From positions 1 to 59,698 of the forward strand of contig JAUCBJ010007071.1 in NCBI GenBank assembly GCA_032718475.1: DNA of 59,698 bases. The letters are read 5' to 3'. This DNA is from Nemertoderma westbladi. Taxonomy: Eukaryota > Xenacoelomorpha > Nemertodermatida > Nemertodermatidae. Each line of letters opens with the position of its first letter. Positions within the stretch are counted from its first letter, which is position 1. This document shows, one piece after another, positions 12,501-23,020 of the stretch. The position numbers and the translations under genes are program-made. Below the pieces are notes generated by a model, which saw only the letters and a program-made list of their open reading frames with translations, searched no databases and was not told where the DNA came from.

Positions 12501-12640
12501 GTTACACAAAGAAAAAAATCGCTAACATTGTGGGAGGATAAAAGATACTACATATCAACTAACGAAAGTCTACATTACGGTCATTATAAAACACATTTGG
12601 GTTACAAAGCACTAACCCCAAAGCTTTATATGCCACCCAT
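9540..12640 (+). pseudogene. Decayed family-B DNA polymerase (Polinton/virus-type, protein-primed class)
   Basis: Successive short + strand frames, broken by frameshifts and stops, follow the order of the animal transposon/viral DNA polymerase type B (DNA_pol_B_2). An N-terminal region lies at 9540-10147. A Cys/His finger (CLRCERC ... LERH) lies at about 10187-10257. The exonuclease region begins near 10355 with DLEVVL, and an FVDSFLFM segment follows near 10655. The ADIFENF block is at about 11016 and IRGGVS at about 11183. A polymerase segment lies at 11430-11705, NNALFGKSMEN is at about 11818, and the catalytic block is at 12126-12140. That block reads GDTNS where the family has DTDS, so a catalytic aspartate is lost. 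At least six frame breaks are needed, so it is dead. No neighbouring integrase, ATPase or capsid gene is visible, so it looks like an isolated remnant of a Polinton/Maverick-like element or related virus. Confidence 0.88.
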
Positions 12641-12849
12641 TGTAGAATAGCGGTCTGTAATGTCTTTTAGCATTGTCAACAGTAATATAAGTTTGAGGTT
12701 GGTTAGTGGTTGTATATCATTCGATGTGTTGGCTAAAGGAATTCTAAATGGGAAACTCATCTTAAAGCCTTTTCAATATATTGCTAAAATTTGTGGTGGG
12801 GTTTATTGTCCTAACAAAAACACAGCCTGTTGCTGGTCTACGGTCTAGC

Positions 12850-13205
12850 ATGTATATCTGCCAAGTTTCAGCTGAAACGGATAACAAATAACGAAATGAG
12901 AGATGGTTTCACTTGAGATAAAGTATTTCGAGCTCCACCAAACTGCAGAAGTGTAGACGGAGTAACGTCCCACAAAGAAGCAGCCATTTTTCTAGTACAT
13001 TTAGGCCAAGTTTCAGCTTAAACTGTTTAAAATCAAGGAAATGGTTAAAGTTTTTCACTTTCATACATTTCGCCATCTAGCGGCTGACTGGTAAACTGCA
13101 CACCGATTGCCAACTCCACACATAGCACATATCTGACATGTTTCAGCTTGAATGGATCATAAATAAGGGAATGGGTCAAGGATTTCATTTTGAGACATTG
13201 CGCAC
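12850..13205 (+). repeat. Three degenerate copies of a ~130-bp repeat containing GTTTCAGCT
   Basis: Starting near 12858, 13010 and 13138, the words CAAGTTTCAGCTGAAAC, CAAGTTTCAGCTTAAAC and CATGTTTCAGCTTGAAT are each followed by A/G-rich sequence ending in GAAATGG- or GGGAATGGG-like words. Later in the copies comes a CTAGCGGC(A/T)GACT segment, seen at about 13077 and 13207 and in variant form near 13575. The repeats are strongly diverged, so this is an old tandem or dispersed family. No function is assigned. Confidence 0.55.
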
Positions 13206-14045
13206 ACTAGCGGCAGACTAGAGAACTGCGGATGAGTCTCCTTTGATGGACACTGTTGATGTTTCATTACATTTATTTCATTGTTTAATTCGCATGTAGC
13301 GACAAAATAATAAACATGATAAAAATCTGCACGCTTTTCACATGGGTTAAAAAATCCTGTAAAATATTGTACAATTGTAGAAAGGTATAGGATAGGGTTT
13401 TCAAGACAAATTCTGCAGTAAAATGGCAATACGTAAAATCGATTAGATGAGAGACCTTATAGTACTTTAAAAAAAAAAAGTGCATTTAAATAAAATTAAT
13501 GTTTAAATATACTTTAAAAAATATGATTGTGAGGTAATAAGATATGAGGACATTTAATGTTTAGACATGTAGCCCTCTAGCGGGAGACTGTTTAATTGAT
13601 GGTGTGTCTGATAAGTCTCTTATTAAAAATATCAACTTTTAGGCATATTCTCCACTAACTTCGAGGCTCGCCCCACATACCCCATATGCTCATTTATATC
13701 TAATCATAGCGATTCTACTAAAGGCTATGCAAGCATGCATACTGCAAATTAATGGATGCTGAACTTTTATTCTGCATGTTCGTACTTACTGGTGTACAGT
13801 GTTAGACATAGACAGTTAACTTTTGATATTCAGCCTTATATAGAATTTGACTTCCATTTTTTCCAGATAAAATAAAGGAGAACCATTATATAAATGCATT
13901 TATGCATACTTACATACATATACTTATTTATTGAGAAATATTATTGCAATACTTTATAACTCCGTCTAAGACTGTAACTAAGACTTAGAGAAAAAAAAAC
14001 ATATCAGCATTCAACATTAGATACGGTATATAATATATATAAATA
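13206..14045. other. Intergenic, downstream of the SLC6-like gene
   Basis: AT-rich sequence with no gene recognised. It would contain the 3' untranslated region of the minus-strand transporter. Candidate AATAAA-like signals on the minus strand cannot be ranked by eye. Confidence 0.5.
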
Positions 14046-16373
14046 TTACAGGGCTCTAATGTTTATGGTTGGTAGTGGAACAGGCGATGGCGTTGCTGTT
14101 CTATTGCTTAATGATGAACGGGCAGATTCATATATTGTCTGATTATCCTCTCCCGGTTTAAGAAGTTTGAAGTGTGGAATATCACAATGATTTGAAGACA
14201 TACGCAAAAAGGATCTTTGAAATTTATTCATCTCAAATGTATGTGGTAAACTGTGAATGTTGCGAAGGCGTGTCTCTGAAAATCCAGAAAAATTCTTCCT
14301 AAGAAACTTAAATTGAAACTGCCAATAATTCAAGAGGGCCATTATTGGAACCCATAACAATATACTACAAACAATAAGTATACCAAATGTCGACACCCAT
14401 GTCGGGATGTTTTCACTATGTCTTTGGCTTATGTGGTCCGTACTATGGTCATCAATAGACTGTTGATCCTCTGATATATGTAAATGATCCTGGTGAGATA
14501 TAAAATTTTCAGCAATTACATCATGATGTTGGTAATGTGGTTCGTATTTTTTGCCATGAGAAGTAAACATGGTTGCTACCATCGCTGCCATTATAATTGG
14601 GTAAACATATCTCCAAACTATCATATAATATGTACTTGGTCTCTCTCCAGTCATCGACTCAAATTCAAACATTAATCTGGTGAATAGCCCGGGTGTAACT
14701 GATATACTAACCGCAATCATCAGAAGTATTATTTTAGATGAAAATGTAAAAGAATAATACCATACTATATCTTGGAGGTATTGTCCATTTTGCAAGGTAA
14801 ATATCGAACTAAAAAGCCAGAAACTGACGCAAACCATGAACAATAAACGCCGAGATGATATTTTCAACGTGGAATCTTGTATAACACAATAGACAACTCG
14901 CATAACACCTATCAACACCCCAATCCCGGAAAATGCAATGATTGAGAAATACACAACTGGCCAAAACTTTGACACATCGTCCTTCCCTAACACGTCTGCC
15001 ATATGTATAAAGATCAAAGCCATTTCCCCATCGGTGTTGTTCGAATAACTTATTAATAATTCAGTCACATTTGTAGAACAAGATAAGCTTTGATTTTTCT
15101 CTAGATCTTCAACACATCTTTCAGATTCGTAAGAAGCCTTTCTTCCCAGGTTCGCAAATATTGTTACAGCGCCTAATATAGAGATTATATAGTCAGCAAA
15201 TGTTACAATCTGGGCATCTCTATAGAAGTTGTTTGTTCGTGTTATGTAACCACTAAAGGTAAGAAAAACGCCTAATCCACAAATAGTGCTCATTAGTACA
15301 AGAGTCAAAGCGACAAACCACGATTCAAAGTGAAGAATATATTTGAATTCCGATTTAAATAAGAAATCGACACCATCATATCCGCCTTGTAAGAACAGAC
15401 CATGGAATAACAACATCATCACTAACATTACAGACCAATACGGTACAGCAAATCGAAGAATATATTTCGAGTAATAAACACCTCCACATAAACTGACATA
15501 CAGGATAAGCCACAAAGTAGTATTAAATCCGAATAATTTGAAAGATAAATATGGTGGCTGAATGTCGGAAATATTTTTAGAAATATCAAGAGTATTATGG
15601 TAGAAGAAATATTCACTTTCATGTCCTTCACATGCTATGTCCAAAACATCAACTCGGTGCCACATGCTATTGTTCTGATAGGTTTCAGTTCCATTTATCG
15701 GACAAACAGTCCATGGTAATGGGTGTTGTACTGACATGAAAAGGTAATATAAGCATTGTGCTACATTCACACTATGCAGTGAGACTGAAAATAAAATTAA
15801 TGTAACAACAGATACACCAATTCCAGTGAGATAAGGATTTATCTGACACCAAGTTACGATTATATTCCGTCTATATCGTTGACCAATGCCCATTTCTAGT
15901 GTCACTAAAGGCAGTGCTAGAAAGATGTAACATAAACTTACTTGAAAGAGAAATACTATTCCACCGTATTTCTTCATCAAGAAAGGGAATATCATCAAAT
16001 CACTTAATTCAACAACGGCAGAAATAGTTATTAACAGATAATCAAACTTAGATGTGAAAAGTGTTCTGCTTACATGTTCTGAGTGAGCTTCGTCCAATAT
16101 GAACTCGTATGTTCTCAGTTTTTCCTGAGCTTTCAGTTCCTTTTTTGATATGGCGGGATGATATTGGATATCCTCGTTCTCATCATAAAATGTGTGAAAA
16201 TCTCCAGGGTAATATCTTGGAAGTTGGACTTCATTTTCAGTATTTATGCTTGAAATATCATTATTAAATGTGAATAAGTCTCCGGGATAATATTCTGGAA
16301 GTTGTGAATCAATGGTGTTTCTTTTAATGTTCATAATGATATACAGTATTACTAATGGATGGTTTTGATTCAT
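14046..16373 (-). CDS. Divergent SLC6-like (sodium:neurotransmitter symporter family) membrane protein, single exon
   Basis: An uninterrupted frame of 775 codons from the ATG at 16373. A TTG lies five codons upstream and is unlikely to be used; an in-frame ATG at 16334 is an alternative start. The SLC6 fold is recognisable: a first helix with FPFLMKKYGG, LEMGIGQ closing helix 2, a large glycosylated extracellular loop with two cysteines and several N-X-S/T sites (about residues 215-290), NNFYRDAQIV before helix 7, and about 12 hydrophobic segments. The helix-1 signature G-N-x-W-R-F-P is replaced by LSDLMIFPF, removing the Asn that normally contributes to sodium binding and the conserved Trp-Arg. 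The N-terminus has a duplicated LPxYYPGDxxTF motif, and a late extracellular loop is His/Asp-rich. Lack of introns suggests a retrocopy or a lineage-specific intronless expansion. It may be a non-canonical transporter. Family assignment is firm; substrate is unknown. Confidence 0.85.
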   Translation of the reverse strand: MNQNHPLVILYIIMNIKRNTIDSQLPEYYPGDLFTFNNDISSINTENEVQLPRYYPGDFHTFYDENEDIQYHPAISKKELKAQEKLRTYEFILDEAHSEHVSRTLFTSKFDYLLITISAVVELSDLMIFPFLMKKYGGIVFLFQVSLCYIFLALPLVTLEMGIGQRYRRNIIVTWCQINPYLTGIGVSVVTLILFSVSLHSVNVAQCLYYLFMSVQHPLPWTVCPINGTETYQNNSMWHRVDVLDIACEGHESEYFFYHNTLDISKNISDIQPPYLSFKLFGFNTTLWLILYVSLCGGVYYSKYILRFAVPYWSVMLVMMLLFHGLFLQGGYDGVDFLFKSEFKYILHFESWFVALTLVLMSTICGLGVFLTFSGYITRTNNFYRDAQIVTFADYIISILGAVTIFANLGRKASYESERCVEDLEKNQSLSCSTNVTELLISYSNNTDGEMALIFIHMADVLGKDDVSKFWPVVYFSIIAFSGIGVLIGVMRVVYCVIQDSTLKISSRRLLFMVCVSFWLFSSIFTLQNGQYLQDIVWYYSFTFSSKIILLMIAVSISVTPGLFTRLMFEFESMTGERPSTYYMIVWRYVYPIIMAAMVATMFTSHGKKYEPHYQHHDVIAENFISHQDHLHISEDQQSIDDHSTDHISQRHSENIPTWVSTFGILIVCSILLWVPIMALLNYWQFQFKFLRKNFSGFSETRLRNIHSLPHTFEMNKFQRSFLRMSSNHCDIPHFKLLKPGEDNQTIYESARSSLSNRTATPSPVPLPTINIRAL

Positions 16374-16388
16374 ATGTTTTATTTTCAA

Positions 16389-17307
16389 AAAATCATAAAT
16401 AGCACTACCTATCTACTATTTGAAATTTATTAGGATGCGCGGGACAGAAGTCAAGAATATAAAAATCTTCCAGAAAAAATATTAATGGCTCTAGAACATA
16501 TTTTGCTCAAAATGTTTATTTTATCATATTTTTAAATGAATATTTTGTGTCTATAAATTTATTTTATTGATTTTTATTTATATTTACACCATCTCCCAAT
16601 ACAGCAACCATTTTTAGCAAGGCGGAGCCCCCTTTTTTCGAATTTCATGCAACGAAATTTGTTATGATGATAGTTTGAAAACTTTTCTTACTGCTGACAC
16701 AGCCGCATTTTTCAATTTTTGAGTTAATTTGATACAACAACCCGTAAAAAAAGAATAATTAGCAATATTTAGCTGCCAAATTTAACCATCTCTGCTTTAT
16801 TTTTATTTTTCGTCTTTTTAGTTAAGTCTAGATATCATTTTTTTTAAAACAAGGCACACCCCTAACGGGGTCATAGCTTGTATTTCTTTTAAAATTGTTA
16901 AAATTTTTGTTAATATAAATATACTGGCAGAACTATAAAATAAAATTATTAAATACAATATATTGCGATAAATAAACAGTTGGTGGTTTTGTTGATTAGC
17001 AAGGTCTGCTATTGAGGGACATGAAGCGTGAGAGCGTGGTGTTTATCCTCGGCTGATATCCTACCATATTTGCAAATACATTGCAATGACAGCTCGTTGA
17101 AAGGGGTACCAGTTGGACAGATGAGGGAGTGGAAAACATGGGCGGTTGCCCTGGTAACAATGTGTCAATTGTGTACCTTTCCAACTCAAACTTGTGAATC
17201 CCTGTAGGTGAAAATGTTCTATCCGTTCTGTGTGGTAACTGTATTGCTGCAGGGTTGAATAGCTATCTATAATACTGTACAATAATTGTCAATGTTGTAT
17301 GTCAATC
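16389..17307. other. Intergenic, upstream of the SLC6-like gene
   Basis: AT-rich and poor in open frames. It should hold the minus-strand promoter of the transporter. AT-rich TATA-like words are abundant but none stands out. A CCCCTAACGGGGT hairpin lies at about 16859-16871. Confidence 0.45.
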
Positions 17308-17311
17308 TTAA

Positions 17312-18057
17312 GGCCATGATACACCACTGGAGCGGCGAAAATTTAATTATATAGATAAATTAAATACAGTAGTATTGATTATAAGATGTCCTCACTAATG
17401 TAAATTGAATTACACATCCCCAAAATTGATTGTTTAGTTTATCCTGAGCGTCTAGCAACGCAGCACAATCTCGAAAATAATTTCCATGGCATCATATGAT
17501 CGCCGTGCCTGACACCCCACCCCGACCATTATTTGCAATTAGGTAGTACAAATATAAAGTTTTGCTAAAAACACACACTAGTGCCTAATAATTGCATATA
17601 AATTACAACATTTCTGCAGTTGTTTGTGCCGAGTAAAAAAAATCACGAAATGCCCCCAGTCTTTCCTTTTTTCATGTGATCAGATCCAATCTTTATCATT
17701 GGTGAAAAACACAGAAGCCGCTCACTGCCGACGCTCGCCGCTCAAAAAATAGAGCAAGTTCTAAAAGGGCAGTGGGCTGCAGCGGCGAGCTGCAGCGGCC
17801 ATTTGTGGTGTATCATCACCCATAGAGAATAATGTGTTCTATTTTGAAGCGGCGGCTGCCCGCAGCGGCCGCTGGGGAATTATACTGTAGAGAAAGTTTT
17901 TAAAAAAGCAGTGGGCTGTAGCGGCGAGCGGCAGCGGCCATTTGTGGTGTATCATCACCCATAGAAAATAATGTGTTCTATTTTTAAAAAGTGGCCGCTT
18001 GCCGCGGCCGCTCGCCGCTGCCGCTGCCGCTCGCCGCTCCTGTGGTGTATCATGGCC
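17312..18057. mobile_element. TTAA-flanked miniature inverted-repeat element with GCGGC-rich ends
   Basis: Terminal inverted repeats GGCCATGATACACCAC...GGAGCGGCGA occur at 17312 and reversed at 18057. Both ends are bordered by TTAA (17308-17311 and 18058-18061), the target duplication of piggyBac and Kolobok transposases. Internally, GGTGTATCATCACCCATAG plus flanking sequence is repeated (about 17808-17855 and 17945-17990), and GCAGCGGC / GCCGCT words are iterated towards both ends. At 746 bp with no coding capacity, it is a MITE. The GG-starting end favours Kolobok over piggyBac, but that is inference. Confidence 0.85.
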
Positions 18058-18061
18058 TTAA

Positions 18062-19469
18062 ATTAAACAAAAAAAAACAAAAAGTTGTCAATCTCGAACA
18101 CACTTCAGCCAATTATTAGACACCGGTGTGCGCTATTTTTAAAGGTCAAGAAGACTATATGATATGATATACGATATGAGTAAAGTTACACAGTGTGTTG
18201 GCAGTGTTGATTGCACTGTACTCTCATCTAATAATAATTGTTTTATTTATTAAGCCTCATAATGATTCTCTATAAGGCTAACATTATAGTTTGAAATATA
18301 AAAATCACTGCTTATTATTTGTATCAGGTTACACACTGTGGCATTCAAAATGTTTTATACGTGAATGACATTTAGCGGCTAAGATTACTCTCTGTCAGAC
18401 TCCCCTTCAGAACATTGTTGAGTGAATTTACTTTAGTTAACTCTACTGTACCATTCAGCTGAATGGATTTGAGCGATTGCCAAGTTACAGAGTTGGATCA
18501 TTCTCTGACCATAGGCAAAGACATCAAATCTTTTTAAAAAGATACTTTTTCCTTGTTTTTTTTTCTGACCAAAAATTTCAAAAAAAATTTTTTCGTAGCC
18601 AGTACTGCCAATCGATTCGCCATCAAAAATAACGCAAAAAATTTTTTTTGCAAAATTTTAAATTACTGTAAATTTTTGGCGACTGGGGGTGTCAATTTTT
18701 TTCGATCCGCTATAACTCCGGAACGCTTTGTCCAAATTCGATGGGGTTTTTATTTTTCAACTTAATTCGATGTCCTCTTTCAGCCTATCCATGTTTCGAA
18801 ACCCCAAACAGCGCCGTTCAAAAAGTTGCAGTATTTTATTAACGCCTATACGGAATTCGATAGCGTTTTCGATTTTTATATTAAACGCAATATCCTGAAT
18901 CTCACGTCCCGCGTCTAGGTTGCTAGTGGGTTTATAATAAGGAGATTTTCAGTGAGAGTTTTTTCTCCAATAGCTTTAATGGCCATGGTCGCTGATGTGT
19001 TGGATGGAAGGGAAAGCATCCTTTTAACAAACTTCGATTTGATTTTATCAATCTCTTTCATATGCGCAATAGTGAAGAAGCGGCCGACATTGGTAAGATC
19101 AGATCATATTATACATATGTCCATAGTTTAGATGTCATCATTAGAACCGCCTCCTTCTGCAGATTTCGAATCTGCAAAAAGATATTATAAAAATACTAAG
19201 AAGTAACTTTTGAGTCGTAGAAAAAAATCATGTAAAAAAACATATTTAATTGTCAAAATGTACACCTTAGTATTTTCATAATATCTTTGGAAATTTTTTG
19301 TGAAATTTAAAGCAGTTTTCATATTCGTAATCAGCAGATAACCGCGGTTCTAATGATATCTCTATAACATTACGAAGACGAAAAATAAAGCCAACGGGGG
19401 GAGGTGGCTAAATATTGCCAAATAGACGACTGTTTATGGAGAATGCGGTGGGGTTGTACGCATACTGAA
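18062..19469. other. Intergenic, no gene seen
   Basis: Mixed AT-rich sequence. Short open frames have no recognisable features. A phrase resembling the CCGCTATAACTCCGGAACGC words common in dispersed repeats occurs around 18707-18727, but no boundaries could be set. Confidence 0.5.
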
Positions 19470-20384
19470 CCAGTTACAGTGTACCTTTGTGTTTTTGGTA
19501 ATTTTTTACTTTACTCCCCCACCCCACAGATTTTTTCACTCACAATTTTGTGAATTTTTGTCAATTGGATATTGTTCCACAACACTTCTTGCCTCTGTTG
19601 AAAAAACATTTTGTTCTAGAACACTATCTATTGTTACTAGTTATGTTTATACAGTAGCTACCGACTTTAGCAAATATAATATTTGTTTATTTGGTAATTT
19701 GACATTATTTGCGCTGTTACTATAGAATTAGCTTAGAAATATTAGATAACTTAGAAATATCTCTTAGAACATATCTCTAGAACATTAGTAGATATATTTT
19801 TTTTTATGGTAGCTAGTGTTTTTTTTACTAGCTAGTATTTTTTGAAATTTTAAAAATACTGTATTTTTTTTATTTTTGTTATTGGTTAAGTGTTTGTGAA
19901 CATTTAAAAGATTTTATTTATTAAGGTAGCTAGTGGTTTTTAAAATTTTTTTAAATGGTAACAGTTCCGTATAGAACTGCATTTTTATAACATAAATCAT
20001 TGTTACCATGGCAACAGTGAAGAGTTCCTGAACAAAAAATATATAATATACACTTTTCTAGAACAAAAATAAAATAAAAAAATATTGTTCTAGAACATAT
20101 AGCTAGTAATTTTTTAAATTTAAAATAGCTAGTAATAAAAAAAATTATTTATTTATATTATTATTAAAAAATTTATCTACCGGTACCAAATTGTATTATT
20201 TGTTAAATTTACTAGCTATTTTAAAATAAAAAAAACTAGCTATATGTTTTAGAACATTATTATTTATTATTTTATTTATGTAATATTATTATATGTATTA
20301 TACACTATTCTAGAGCATAAATAATACAAATAATATAATGTTCTAGAACATATAGCTTGTTTATTATAGGAAACATAAATATGG

Positions 20385-22322
20385 GGTCTAAGGGGGTCTC
20401 CTTTTGCTTGAGGAGGCGCCCTGCCAGACCAGCACTAGCAGCCGCAGAAGCCAGGAAGGCGGAAGGTGCGAGCTGTATAGCACTAGTGAGGCAGAGACCA
20501 CCTATGCGGGCGGGGAGACCAGCTTGTGACCCTGCACGGTCATCGACTACAGAGTTTGCAAAGTCATGGAGAGCATCTCTGATGGTTTGGTCGAACTTAG
20601 CGAGGATATCCGGTTTCGTGAAGCATGGTGCTGTGCGGAGGAAGTAGGTTAGTCTGGGAATTGAAAAAGAATGTTTTAGGAGGTAGAAGGCATGGTGGGC
20701 GTCGATGTGCGGAAGCCGTGATGTTAGCGTGGCCAGGTTGTCGACCTTACCCTGCAGACATGTCTCAATGGCAGCATCACCAATCGGGGCACCCAACATC
20801 GTTAGTTCACCCAGGGGGAAGGTCTTCATCGCAGAACAAAACTCTTGGAATCCGTTTTGGATGGCAGTCCGTGTTTCCTCTGAGTCAGCACCAAGGAAAG
20901 AGAGCTCGCACTTGGAAGGTTTGATCTCGAGACCACAATTCGATCCCTTGGAGATTATACGCTTGAGGTCATTGAGGACTACCCGGAAGTCACCGCTAAG
21001 GTTGCCATCATCGAGGTAGCAAATATTAATCCTGGAATCAAGAGACTGTATGAATGTGTTGATGATGTCCCCGAATAACTTTGGCCCATCCGTATCTCCT
21101 TGTTGGACACCTTCATCTGAGAGGATGACGTCCTCTGTCCTACGTTCAAGAGGAAGCTCGGCTCACCATATGCAGACAGGGTGTAATTGTAGATTGTAGG
21201 GTAAGTCTGGTAGACGGTCTCTTCTACAGTAGCATGGTGTAACGGCGGATGGAGTTGAAGGCATTAGCGAAGTGAATTTTAAGAGGACAGTTCCCGGCTC
21301 ATTTGGAGACTCCACCAAGATTCTCGCCGCATGGGAGGATGCCTCGGCCCCGCCTTTGGTGCCGATGCCGTGCTGGACAGCACCGTACGAATTCATCCGC
21401 TCGCTCTTTACTAATGTCCCGGCGAACTTCGCAGTTAAACGGCGCAGGGTCAATCCTACAGCTATGGGGCGAATTCCTCCTGAATACCTCCTGAATTCTT
21501 GGTGAAGGCGAACAAGTTCGCACCAAAAAATATTGGCCTCACGCACTGAGGAACCTCACCGGCGATTATGATGTCAATGAAGCGGCATAGGCTAGTGACT
21601 AACCTTGTCCCTGCATCACCATCCATTGTTACTATTAGTTTTTTAAAGACTTGTGGCCGAATACCATCTGGGCCTCCCGCACTGCCGCTGGTGAATGAGA
21701 GGAGCAGCTCACGGACAACTGGTTGGGTGCAGGGGTTGGCAGAGACTGCGATGGGAGGTGAAGGTACCCGGCTATCTGCCGGATGGCTTGGGTGTTTGAG
21801 GCGCAGTGAGTCAAGGGTCTCCTTTGTGTTTGGTGCTAAGAAGTCCATGGAGGAGGCGATTCTGATAGCCCCTTTGATGTCCCCATCCTCAATTTTCTCA
21901 GCGACAGCGGTAGCGAGTTGGGGGGGTGTCTCCCTGGGGGTGTTTGTCCCTGCGTGGTGGTGGGCGAGGCTGGGCGAGCGATGGGTCATGTGGGTCGTTC
22001 CGGAATGTTTGGATCCTCTGGTTGAGCTGCGAGGCAAGGGAACGCTGGTGGCGTTTTCCACTCCTGGATGGGGCAGGTAACCATTTGTGGCCTACCTGAA
22101 GCAACTGGACCCAACCCCCGACATCTGATGGCTTAGTGGCTATGGAGGACAGGGTATCCGATAGAAGCTCCGCGAGGTTGTTTCTCGCACCCCTCGGGAC
22201 GTGCCTCAGCTGTTTTGAGCGACAACCGAGTAGTTGGTCAAGCACCTCCTTTGGATTATGGGGGCTGATGGGTTGATCTGCTGAGGCAAAGGGGTAGTAG
22301 TTGAGGAGCTGAGGGCTGGTTT

Positions 22323-22353
<31 letters not shown>

Positions 22354-22434
22354 GGACACCTGGAATTGAATGGCCCATGGACTCGGAGGAGACCATTTGA
22401 GTTCACAGAAACTCATTTCTGGCACTCCGGGCAA
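20385..22434 (-). pseudogene. Reverse transcriptase of a Ulp1-bearing non-LTR (NeSL/R2-like) retroelement, frameshifted and truncated
   Basis: Minus-strand frames read in order. An RT N-terminal extension lies at about 22200-22050, with HVPRGARNNLAELLSDTLSS. The fingers follow at about 21700-21640 with GSAGGPDGIRPQ. The next block, NSYGAVQHGIGTKGGAEASS, is at about 21390-21330. EGVQQGDTDGPKLF is at about 21117-21076, the catalytic YLDDG at about 21020-21006, and a thumb-like LRTAPCFTKPDIL region near 20640-20600. The frame changes several times, including at a ~25-base poly-C tract (22326-22351). Coding character stops near 20385 where the AT-rich arm begins, so the C-terminal endonuclease expected of NeSL/R2 elements is missing. 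Together with the Ulp1 domain just upstream, this resembles NeSL-type elements, which are known to carry a cysteine protease. The clade is inferred; the RT identity is clear. Confidence 0.8.
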
Positions 22435-22573
22435 TGCGGGTGTGGTACCTCAGGACACGACGCAGAGGCTTCTGTGATGCTTGGAGTAGCGGGAATCTCT
22501 GAGACTCGCGGTGATTCCCCCTCTGGAAGGGGGGAGGAACTAGGGGAGGTTCCTATGCATAACACTGACGGCT

Positions 22574-23020
22574 CTATTTCTTGGAGAAGGCGCTCCCGAA
22601 ATGCCTGGATGGTGGAGTCATTGATGCCCCGGTTGAACCTCCCTCTATGCACACCTTAGAAAAGCAGCAGACGTAAACTCCGCATTGGTGGGAGTTGTAT
22701 TGTCTCCTTGGCAAGGGTGGATCTGCTGTGATGTTGGGGATGGGAACGTTCAGCCTCCCTGCCTCCAGGGATGCCCACTCGATGATGGAGCGGGAAACTG
22801 AGTCGTTTGCTCCCCCCATTGAGTCGAAGAAACGAAGACGGGACTTCTTCGGGTGGAGGGCTGCGAGTACCCAGTGGCAGCGGTTCAGGATGATGGGGAA
22901 TATGATTGTGTCCAGTGCGAAAATGTTGCAGTTTCTTGTCCACCGCTGAACTGCTTTATACCCCCCAGTGGGAGATGCATATAGCTCATGGAAGTGGTGG
23001 CTGAAAATCCTGAGTACCAT
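22574..23020 (-). pseudogene. Ulp1/C48-type cysteine protease domain upstream of the RT
   Basis: The minus-strand frame shows the layout of a Ulp1-like peptidase: a hydrophobic strand ending in NRCHWVLAALHP (catalytic His, then Trp), DSMGG with the catalytic Asp about 18 residues later, and SHQCGVYVC containing the nucleophilic Cys, with a Gln about six residues before it. The catalytic residues are therefore all present. The domain is cut at its N-terminus by the AT-rich arm at about 23022, and its reading frame stops before the RT frames. In NeSL-like retroelements such a domain lies N-terminal to the RT, which matches the order here. Not expected to be functional in this copy. Confidence 0.75.

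Noticed and set aside
16374-16388. Upstream TTG start for the SLC6-like protein
   Set aside because: Animal genes rarely start at TTG; an ATG five codons downstream is the simpler start.
20357-22949. Plus-strand frames in the GC-rich core
   Set aside because: Shadows of the minus-strand protease and RT; GC-richness alone lengthens them.
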